Origin: an uncultured Acetobacteraceae bacterium
Lineage (GTDB): Bacteria; Pseudomonadota; Alphaproteobacteria; Acetobacterales; Acetobacteraceae
DNA length: 22,193 bases
Direction of reading: 5' to 3'
Assembly: GCA_903839965.1 (NCBI GenBank)
Contig: CAIMEK010000617.1
Coordinates: 1 to 22,193, forward strand
Below, one piece after another: positions 8,032 to 13,896 of the stretch. Every line of letters begins with the position of its first letter. Position 1 is the first letter of the stretch. The notes under the pieces were generated by a model. The model saw only the letters and a list, made by a program, of their open reading frames with translations. It was not told where the DNA came from and searched no databases. Made by a program: the position numbers and the translations under genes.

Positions 8032-8067
8032 CGCAAGGGGCCGTCGGCCGCCCGACGGTCCCTTGCG
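8032..8067 (-). promoter_or_regulatory. Intercistronic stem-loop between aapJ and aapQ
   Basis: On the transcribed strand, 16-nt arms (CGCAAGGGACCGTCGG and CCGACGGCCCCTTGCG) pair with a single A-C mismatch around a 4-nt GCGG loop. It starts 12 nt after the aapJ stop and is not followed by a T run. Stem-loops placed after the binding-protein gene of ABC operons are known to protect the upstream message and allow partial read-through, so the binding protein outnumbers the permeases. That role is inferred here from position and shape. Confidence 0.75.
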
Positions 8068-8078
8068 CCGCGGCCGGT

Positions 8079-9119
8079 TTAGCGGATGGGCGGCGCGTAC
8101 TGCAGGCCGCCCTTGTTCCACAGCGCATTGATGCCGCGCTGCACGCCGAGGACGGTCATGTTGCGATCCCAGAACTCGGCGAAATTGCCGACCTGCTTGA
8201 TGACGTTGTAGGCCCATTTGTTGTCGACACCGAGCGCCTTGCCCATGTCGCCCTCGACGCCCAGCAGCCGGCGGATGTCAGGCGAGCTGCTGGTGAGCAG
8301 CTCGTCCACGTTCTTGCTGCTCACGCCCAGTTCCTCGGCCGTGAGCTGCGCGAAATGGCTCCAGCGGACCAGGTCGAACCACTTGTCGTCGCCCTTGCGG
8401 ACCATGAAGCTGAGCGGTTCCTTGCTGATGATCTCGGGCAGCAGCACGAAATCGTCCTTGTTCGGCTGGCTGGCGCGGAAGGTGGCGAGCTGCGAGCTGT
8501 CCGACGACATGGAGTCGCAGCGGCCGGCCACGAAGGTGGCCGACAGCTCGGGCAGGCTGTCGATCAGGATCGGCGTGAACTTCATGTTATGCACACGGAA
8601 CCAGTCGGCGATCGCCAGTTCGGTGCTGGTGCCGGGCTGCACGCAGATGGTGGCGCCGTTCATTTCCGTCGCCGACTTCACGCCGCTCGACTTCTTCACC
8701 AGGAAACCGGTGCCGTCGTAGAAGTTGATGCCGGCGAACAGGCCGCCCAGATTGGCTTCGCGCCCGAGCGTCCAGGTGGTGGTGCGAACCAGCAGATCGA
8801 CTTCACCCGATTGCAGGGCGGTAAACCGGTTCTGTGTTGTCAACGGAATGAATTTGACTTTCTCGGCATTGCCGAGCGCCGCCGCCGCAACCACCCGGCA
8901 ACTGTCGGCATCCAGGCCGCGCATGACGCCCTGGCTGTCCGGCAAGGCGAAGCCGGGAATGCTGCCGCCGACGCCGCAGATCAGTTCGCCGCGCGACTTG
9001 ACGGCGTCGAGCGTGGCCGAGCCGCTGCCCTGGGCTCGCGCGGCCCCGCCGGCAAACACTCCCCCGGCGAGCACGAGGCTCGCCACGAAAGCGCCGAGGA
9101 TGGGGATGGTTCGGTTCAT
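8079..9119 (-). CDS. aapJ: General L-amino acid ABC transporter periplasmic binding protein AapJ
   Basis: The 346-residue product is a family 3 solute-binding protein. Residues 1-30 form a Sec signal peptide (MNRTIPILGAF..., cleavage likely after AARAQ or just before it). The mature start TLDAVKSRGELICGV and the blocks LDADSCRVVAAAALG, ALQSGEVDLLVRTTTWT and AGRCDSMSSD are hallmarks of the AapJ group, which binds a broad range of L-amino acids. The C-terminal LLGVEGDMGKALGVDNKWAYNVIKQVGNFAE is also characteristic. The ATG at 9119 follows GGGAGAAAGA and begins directly with the signal peptide. The in-frame start at 9215 would add a non-secretory lead and is rejected. It is the first gene of aapJ-Q-M and has a foldable leader. 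Confidence 0.92.
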   Translation of the reverse strand: MNRTIPILGAFVASLVLAGGVFAGGAARAQGSGSATLDAVKSRGELICGVGGSIPGFALPDSQGVMRGLDADSCRVVAAAALGNAEKVKFIPLTTQNRFTALQSGEVDLLVRTTTWTLGREANLGGLFAGINFYDGTGFLVKKSSGVKSATEMNGATICVQPGTSTELAIADWFRVHNMKFTPILIDSLPELSATFVAGRCDSMSSDSSQLATFRASQPNKDDFVLLPEIISKEPLSFMVRKGDDKWFDLVRWSHFAQLTAEELGVSSKNVDELLTSSSPDIRRLLGVEGDMGKALGVDNKWAYNVIKQVGNFAEFWDRNMTVLGVQRGINALWNKGGLQYAPPIR

Positions 9120-9144
9120 TTTATCTTTCTCCCAAAACGCACGA

Positions 9145-9223
9145 GGCTCCGCCGGAGGTGGGTCGCAATTGCCACATGGCACCGTGCTGGCGGGCTGAGC
9201 CCTGACACCCACCACGCGGAGCC
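9145..9223 (-). ncRNA. Candidate structured 5' leader RNA of aapJ
   Basis: The transcript strand from 9223 down to 9145 can close on itself. GGCTCCGC (9223-9216) pairs perfectly with GCGGAGCC (9152-9145). After a small internal loop (GT opposite TCCG), GGTGGGT pairs perfectly with ACCCACC. Inside this 15-bp closing stem are a hairpin GGGC-TCA-GCCC and a second one using GCCA and TGGC arms. The element ends about 25 nt before the aapJ ATG and leaves the ribosome site free. It resembles the layout of a riboswitch or attenuating leader but matches no class I recognise. Function and even transcription are inferred. Confidence 0.45.
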
Positions 9224-9619
9224 TACATGCAAATCCTAGGCAAGGATGCCGGCACCGTCGAGGGGCACCTGCGCCGCGACAAGCTCATCCGCACGGCACG
9301 AGGTTCCGCACCCCCATCCAACCTCCCCTGGGTCGATTGCCGGAATTGCCCGGGCGACAGGTGACTTCGTATGCGAGCGCTTCGGACGCAAAGGAAAATT
9401 GTGCATTTTGAACTGGCAACTGACCGCACAGCGGCGGGTGACAGACAACTCCATGACTTGGCAATGCGTACCCGCAACGCGCACTGTTGAACAGGAGTGG
9501 ATTGCATTCCGACTATTCCGCCATAGACCACGCCGTTCATCACCGCATCAATATTGACCGTATCTATGTTTTGGTGCTCAGAGAATAACCATGGGTCCCT
9601 GTCACGGACACGCCCGTCC
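9224..9619. other. Intergenic region with no recognisable gene
   Basis: This stretch lies between the aapJ leader and a binding-protein gene remnant. Its base composition drops below that of the neighbours around 9370-9590 (for example AAAGGAAAATTGTGCATTTT near 9391). Frames open here give low-complexity or basic sequence with no family resemblance. It probably carries the aapJ promoter and decayed DNA. I could not identify a convincing promoter. Confidence 0.4.
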
Positions 9620-9978
9620 CAACGGGCTTGGGGACCGGGCCGGAGCCGAGGATCTCCGCCGCCGCCGCCTCCGGCGGGTTCATCGCGTCGCGCTCGCGCA
9701 TGATGAACGGCGGATCGGCCGGCGCCGACAGCACGAGTTCCACCACGGGCGTCGGCGAAGCGGCCGCACCTCGCTCGAGGCGTCCCGGGCAAGCAGCGTG
9801 TCGCAGGGCAGCAGCGCCGTCCGATGGGTGACCTGCAGGATACGGGCAAGCGGATCGCGCCCGGTCGACTCGTACCCGGGTACGAACCGCAGCACCTCCT
9901 CCGGTGCCGGTGCCATCGCCGGGCGAACAGTGCCACGCAAGCGAAAAGGATTCCGACAGACCTGCCGAGCCGCCGCAT
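9620..9978 (-). pseudogene. Remnant of a family 5 (peptide/nickel-type) solute-binding protein gene
   Basis: Three short pieces in three minus frames line up in the order of one protein. From the ATG at 9978, a signal peptide reads MRRLGRSVGILFACVALFA. Then, in another frame, comes the mature N-terminus PEEVLRFVPGYESTGRDPL...LPCDTLLARDASSEVRPL. Then, in a third frame, FIMRERDAMNPPEAAAAEILGSGP, which resembles the usual PFIMPERxAxTxP...EIIGSGPFRF block of SBP_bac_5 proteins. In intact relatives the second and third blocks are about 100 residues or more apart, but here they abut. The gene therefore has at least two frame breaks and an internal deletion, and it ends soon after GSGP. Recognition is by motif only. 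Confidence 0.6.
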
Positions 9979-10039
9979 ACCCGAAAGTTGAAGTGGCCGG
10001 GCCGGTGCTTTCGGCCGGGATTCACCCGACCGCGCACCG

Positions 10040-10213
10040 GCCCGCGACATCCTGGAGGACATTTCCGTCACCGGGTTGACCAACATCGCGTTGCGGCTCG
10101 AAGCCGACGCCGAACCCGACCGGCTCGCCCGCCTGATCGAAACGACCGAGCGGTACTGCGTGATCCTGCAGACCCTTCGCCACCCGCCGCGGATAACGAT
10201 CGGGAAGCCATAG
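10040..10213 (+). pseudogene. C-terminal fragment of an OsmC-like protein gene
   Basis: A short plus frame ending at the TAG at 10211-10213 reads RDILEDISVTGLTNIALRLE, then ADAEPDRLARLIETTERYC, then VILQTLRHPPRITIGKP. The D-DPxxLxxLxxxTERYCVxxQTL pattern is the C-terminal signature of OsmC-family proteins, including the conserved cysteine. The frame is closed by a TGA at 9989-9991 and lacks the N-terminal two thirds and a start, so it is a 5'-truncated remnant. It lies head to head with the binding-protein remnant, which suggests a deletion or rearrangement junction near 9980-10040. Confidence 0.5.
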
Positions 10214-10250
10214 CAGCGCGGTCCGCATGGCAACCGTGCCGCGATTTGGG

Positions 10251-10268
10251 GCCGCAATATATTGCGGC
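10251..10268. promoter_or_regulatory. Perfect 18-bp palindrome upstream of cysD
   Basis: GCCGCAATATATTGCGGC is a perfect palindrome with an AT-rich centre in GC-rich surroundings, about 150 bp before the cysD start. Such a site suits a dimeric regulator. No family is assigned. Confidence 0.4.
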
Positions 10269-10297
10269 AGAGCGCCGCTCGCCCTATAGCCATCCTG

Positions 10298-10316
10298 GGT
10301 TGCAGTCATTGCAACC
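10298..10316. promoter_or_regulatory. Inverted repeat with LysR-type T-N11-A layout upstream of cysD
   Basis: GGTTGCA-GTCAT-TGCAACC has perfect 7-bp arms. Its core TTGCA-N5-TGCAA contains the T-N11-A spacing of LysR-type regulator boxes. CysB, the usual activator of sulfate assimilation, belongs to that family, so a CysB-like operator about 100 bp upstream of cysD is a reasonable guess. The regulator gene itself is not in the window. Confidence 0.4.
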
Positions 10317-10415
10317 GTTCGCTTGCTGGCCAGGGCCCTGCGCGGCCATGATGGCGGGTCGACGCGTGGCTATTGTGCAGGCCTTCCGGTTTGCCCGCGG
10401 TCGGCCGCCACACGA

Positions 10416-11177
10416 ATGGATGTGAGACACGTGAGAGACAGCAAACCGCCTTCCCTTCCCGCCGATCTCCACACCGATGCATTGCGAGCCGGCGCGGCGG
10501 AGCGGGTCCCGCACCTGCGGCGGCTGGAAAACGAGAGCATCCACATTTTCCGCGAAGTCGTCGCCGAATGCCGGGCGCCGGTCCTGCTGTACTCGATCGG
10601 CAAGGACTCGACGGTGATGCTGCACCTGGCGATGAAGGCTTTCTACCCGTCCAAGCCGCCGTTCCCGCTGATGCACATCGACACCGGCTGGAAGTTCCGC
10701 GAGATGCTGCGCCATCGCGAGGAAACCGTCGCCCGGCTCGGCCTGCAGCTGATCGTCTACACGCACGAGGAAGGCCGCCGGCAGAACATCAACCCGTTCG
10801 ACCATGGCGCGGCCTATTATACGCACGTGATGAAGACCGAGGCGCTGAAGATGGCGCTCACCGGCCACGGCTTCGATGCGGCGTTCGGCGGGGCGCGGCG
10901 CGACGAGGAAAAGTCGCGGGCCAAGGAACGCATCTTCTCGTTCCGCACCGCCAGCCACGAATGGGACCCCAAGAACCAGCGGCCAGAATTCTGGAACCTC
11001 TATAACGGCCGCATCAACAAGGATGAATCCATCCGCGTATTTCCGCTGTCGAATTGGACCGAACTCGACGTCTGGCACTATATCATGCTGGAGAACCTGC
11101 CGATCGTGCCGCTCTACTTTGCCGCCGAACGCCCCGTGGTGACGCGCGAGGGCAGCCTGATCGTGGTGCACGACTAG
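10416..11177 (+). CDS. cysD: Sulfate adenylyltransferase subunit 2 (CysD), ended early by an in-frame amber codon
   Basis: CysD forms adenosine 5'-phosphosulfate from ATP and sulfate together with the GTPase CysN. The PP-loop motif YSIGKDSTVMLH (about 59-70), HIDTGWKFREM, the GGARRDEEKSRAKERIFSFR block and NWTELDVWHYI are intact. The frame stops at a TAG (11175-11177) after 253 residues (LIVVHD), where family members continue with D/E-R-M. Directly after the TAG the same frame resumes with RMRLHPGEEP and runs to the normal C-terminus at 11399. One G-to-T change (GAG to TAG) would explain it. The start is uncertain: the ATG at 10416 or the GTG at 10431. Without read-through the protein lacks about 73 C-terminal residues and is probably non-functional. 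Confidence 0.8.
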   Translation: MDVRHVRDSKPPSLPADLHTDALRAGAAERVPHLRRLENESIHIFREVVAECRAPVLLYSIGKDSTVMLHLAMKAFYPSKPPFPLMHIDTGWKFREMLRHREETVARLGLQLIVYTHEEGRRQNINPFDHGAAYYTHVMKTEALKMALTGHGFDAAFGGARRDEEKSRAKERIFSFRTASHEWDPKNQRPEFWNLYNGRINKDESIRVFPLSNWTELDVWHYIMLENLPIVPLYFAAERPVVTREGSLIVVHD

Positions 11178-11399
11178 CGCATGCGCCTGCATCCGGGCGA
11201 GGAGCCGCAGCGCCGCATGGTCCGCTTCCGCTCGCTCGGCTGCTATCCGCTGACCGGCGCGATCGAGAGCACCGCGACGACGCTGCCGGAGATCGTGGCG
11301 GAAATGTTCGCCGTCCGTACCTCCGAGCGCGGTGGAAGGCTGATCGACCACGATGAACGCGACAGCATGGAAAAAAAGAAGCGCGAGGGCTATTTCTGA
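11178..11399 (+). pseudogene. cysD: C-terminal part of cysD beyond the amber codon
   Basis: This is the in-frame continuation of the gene starting at 10416. It encodes RMRLHPGEEPQRRMVRFRSL, then GCYPLTGAIESTATTLPEIV, then TSERGGRLIDHDERDSMEKK and ending KREGYF, which matches the conserved CysD C-terminus with no further damage. An ATG at 11181 could restart translation two codons after the TAG, but no ribosome site is evident. Its TGA overlaps the cysNC start by one base (TGATG), so cysNC translation is probably coupled to ribosomes finishing here. The absence of any second lesion means the stop is recent, a sequencing error, or suppressed. Confidence 0.75.
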
Positions 11400-13363
11400 T
11401 GCCGGATCTCGAGCCTCCGCCGGCCAACAATGCCGCGCTGGTCGACTTTCTCCTCCGGCAGCGCCGCATCGGGCTGCTGCGCTTCCTTACCTGCGGCAGC
11501 GTCGACGACGGCAAGTCCACCCTGATCGGCCGCCTGCTCTACGACAGCAAGCTGATCTTCGACGACCATCTCGCCGCGCTGGAACGCGATTCGCGCAAGC
11601 ACGGCACCGTCGGCGAGGACATCGACTTCGCGCTGCTGATGGACGGGCTGGAGGCCGAGCGCGAGCAGGGCATCACCATCGACGTGGCCTATCGGTTCTT
11701 CACCACCGACCGGCGGCGCTTCATCGTCGCCGACACGCCGGGGCACGAGCAGTACACCCGCAACATGGCAACCGGCGCCTCGAACGCCGAGCTGGCCGTG
11801 GTGCTGGTGGACGCCCGCAACGGCGTGCTGACGCAAACCCGCCGGCATTCCTTCATCGCCGCCCTCATGGGCATCCGCACCGTGGTGCTGGCGGTCAACA
11901 AAATGGACCTGGTCGGCTTCGACCAGGCCCGCTTCGCGGCGATCCGCGACGACTATGCCCATGCGGTACGCGAACTCGGCTTTCGCTCGCTGGTCTCCAT
12001 TCCGATCTCCGCGCGGTTCGGTGACAACGTGACCGCCGCCGGCACGCGTATGCCCTGGTACGAAGGCCCCACCCTGCTGTCGCACCTGGAAACGGTGGAC
12101 GTGTCGGCGGAGGCGACGGAGCAGCCGTTCCGCATGCCGGTGCAATGGGTGAACCGGCCCAACCTGGATTTCCGCGGCTACTCGGGAACCATCGCGGCCG
12201 GCCGGGTGAAGGTGGGCGATCGGGTCGCGGTGGCGCCCGCCGGCAACGCCAGCACGGTGACCAGCATCGTCACCATGGACGCCACGTTGGACGAGGCAGT
12301 GGCCGGCGAGGCGGTCACGCTGGCGCTGGCCGACCAGATCGACATCTCGCGCGGCGACGTGCTGGCCGCCGCCGACAAGCCGGTCGCGGTTGCCGACAAG
12401 TTCGACGCCGAGGTGGTCTGGCTGAACGAGCAGCCGCTTTTCCCCGGCCGCTCCTATCTGTTCAAGCTGGGCACGCGCACGGTGTCCGGCAGCATCACGC
12501 GCATCCTCTACCGCATCGATGTGAACACCTACGCCCATGCATCCGCCGGAACGCTCGGCGTGAACGACGTGGCGAAAGTCAGCATCTCGCTGGCGGCGCC
12601 GCTGGCGATGGAGCGGTTTTGCGACAACCACACGCTCGGCGGCTTCATCGCCATCGACCGTCTCAGCCATGCCACTGTCGCGGTCGGCAGGGTGGATATG
12701 CTCGCGCATGTGTCCAACAATATCGTCTGGCACGCAATGGGCGTCGACAAGCGCGCGCGGGCGGTCGCCATGGGGCAGCGGCCGGTGGTGCTGTGGCTGA
12801 CCGGCCTGTCCGGGGCCGGCAAGTCCACCATCGCCGGGTTGGTGGAGACGCGACTGCACGCGCTCGGCCGGCACACCTACGTGCTCGACGGCGACAACCT
12901 GCGGCACGGGCTGAACCGTGACCTCGGCTTTTCGGAAGTGGACCGGGTGGAGAACATCCGCCGCGCTGCCGAAACGGCCCGCCTCATGGCCGATGCCGGC
13001 CTGATCGTGCTCGCCTCGTTCATCTCGCCCTACCGCTCCGACCGCGAGTTCGCGCGCGAGCGCTTCGATCCAGGCGATTTCCTCGAGGTGTTCATCGACA
13101 CGCCGATCGAGGAATGCCGTCGCCGCGACCCGAAGGGGCTGTACAAGCGCGCCGACGCGGGACTGATCCGCAACTTCACCGGCGTGGACGCGCCCTACGA
13201 GCCGCCCCTGTCGCCCGACCTGGTGCTCGCCACCACCACCTCATCAGCCGAAACACTGGCCGAGAGGGTGGTGGAGGAACTGCACGCGCGCGGCTACTTC
13301 GATCCCGACACGGCAGCGCCGCGCGGCGACAGCGAGAGCGAGAGCGGCGCGGGGAAGCGGTAA
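11399..13363 (+). CDS. cysNC: Bifunctional sulfate adenylyltransferase subunit 1 / adenylylsulfate kinase (CysNC)
   Basis: The 654-residue product fuses the CysN GTPase to APS kinase. In the N-terminal half the GTP-binding motifs are GSVDDGKS (33-40), DTPGHEQ (112-118) and NKMD (167-170), followed by the EF-Tu-like beta-barrel domains to about residue 445. The C-terminal half is CysC, with P-loop GLSGAGKS (469-476), DGDNLRHGLN (497-506), and the family blocks FISPYRSDRE and RDPKGLYKRA. Together with CysD it makes APS and then PAPS for reductive sulfur assimilation or sulfation. The ATG overlaps the cysD TGA, a sign of translational coupling. Residues 636-654 are a charged tail with no family match. 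All catalytic motifs look intact, in contrast to cysD. Confidence 0.95.
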   Translation: MPDLEPPPANNAALVDFLLRQRRIGLLRFLTCGSVDDGKSTLIGRLLYDSKLIFDDHLAALERDSRKHGTVGEDIDFALLMDGLEAEREQGITIDVAYRFFTTDRRRFIVADTPGHEQYTRNMATGASNAELAVVLVDARNGVLTQTRRHSFIAALMGIRTVVLAVNKMDLVGFDQARFAAIRDDYAHAVRELGFRSLVSIPISARFGDNVTAAGTRMPWYEGPTLLSHLETVDVSAEATEQPFRMPVQWVNRPNLDFRGYSGTIAAGRVKVGDRVAVAPAGNASTVTSIVTMDATLDEAVAGEAVTLALADQIDISRGDVLAAADKPVAVADKFDAEVVWLNEQPLFPGRSYLFKLGTRTVSGSITRILYRIDVNTYAHASAGTLGVNDVAKVSISLAAPLAMERFCDNHTLGGFIAIDRLSHATVAVGRVDMLAHVSNNIVWHAMGVDKRARAVAMGQRPVVLWLTGLSGAGKSTIAGLVETRLHALGRHTYVLDGDNLRHGLNRDLGFSEVDRVENIRRAAETARLMADAGLIVLASFISPYRSDREFARERFDPGDFLEVFIDTPIEECRRRDPKGLYKRADAGLIRNFTGVDAPYEPPLSPDLVLATTTSSAETLAERVVEELHARGYFDPDTAAPRGDSESESGAGKR

Positions 13364-13399
13364 TCCCGCAGCAAATTCCAGCCGGTCGACGCCGGGCGA

Positions 13400-13894
13400 T
13401 CAGTATGCCCGCTCGCCCATGACGTTGCCCGGCGGATTGTAATTGCAAACCAGCACGTCGCGGCCGGTGCGCCGCGCGAAGCCGCACCCGACCTCGACGG
13501 TCGGCTTCCAGACGATCTGGCTGTAATGCCCCACGTCCGCCCAGTTGCCGGTCGAGGAGATCGCCGGGAAATATCCGTCGATGAAACGCGCCCGTTCGTT
13601 GCCCCACAGATCGACCAGTTGGGCGACGGTCAGCGAGCCCGCGGTGGCCAGCGCCAGGTTCTGCCCGGCTCCGCTATGTTGCAGGCGTCCCATGGCAGCC
13701 AACTGGTCCGCCCAACGTTGCGCGCTCGCCGCCAGGGCGTCCGACCACCGCAACGGCGACAGGTGAAGCGCCGCCCGGTATTTGTTGTGGGCAGCCAGCA
13801 CGTCGGCCCGGTTGACCTGTTGGGCCGATGCCGGCGCCGGCAGGCCAACGGGCAGCATGGCGAGAACCGTGAGCCAGAAAATGCCAGCGCGCAT
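13400..13894 (-). CDS. Secreted CAP-domain (SCP/PR-1-like) protein
   Basis: The 164-residue product has a Sec signal peptide (MRAGIFWLTVLAMLPVGLPA, cleavage near PASA-QQ). A single CAP domain follows: AHNKYRAALHLSPLRWSDAL, HSGAGQNLA, LWGNERARF, GHYSQIVWK and VCNYNPPGN. The His and Glu residues that line the CAP cavity appear present. Bacterial CAP proteins are exported and mostly of unknown activity. I chose the ATG at 13894 because GAGGAGG lies 7 nt upstream. The ATG at 13900 overlaps the preceding gene's stop (ATGA) but sits too close to that site. It is the last gene of the seven-gene operon, which is unusual company for a CAP protein. Confidence 0.85.
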   Translation of the reverse strand: MRAGIFWLTVLAMLPVGLPAPASAQQVNRADVLAAHNKYRAALHLSPLRWSDALAASAQRWADQLAAMGRLQHSGAGQNLALATAGSLTVAQLVDLWGNERARFIDGYFPAISSTGNWADVGHYSQIVWKPTVEVGCGFARRTGRDVLVCNYNPPGNVMGERAY

Positions 13895-13896
13895 CT

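Noticed and set aside
9120..9215. Upstream start for aapJ at 9215
   Set aside because: It would put a non-secretory, Pro/Cys-containing lead before a clear signal peptide. The ATG at 9119 has a ribosome site and starts at the signal peptide.
9223..10293. 356-codon minus-strand frame between aapJ and cysD
   Set aside because: It contains only the signal-peptide piece of the decayed binding-protein gene. The rest is low-complexity out-of-frame sequence and not one protein.
13364..13399. Possible bidirectional terminator between convergent cysNC and the CAP gene
   Set aside because: Only 36 bp, and no stem of useful length or T run was found.
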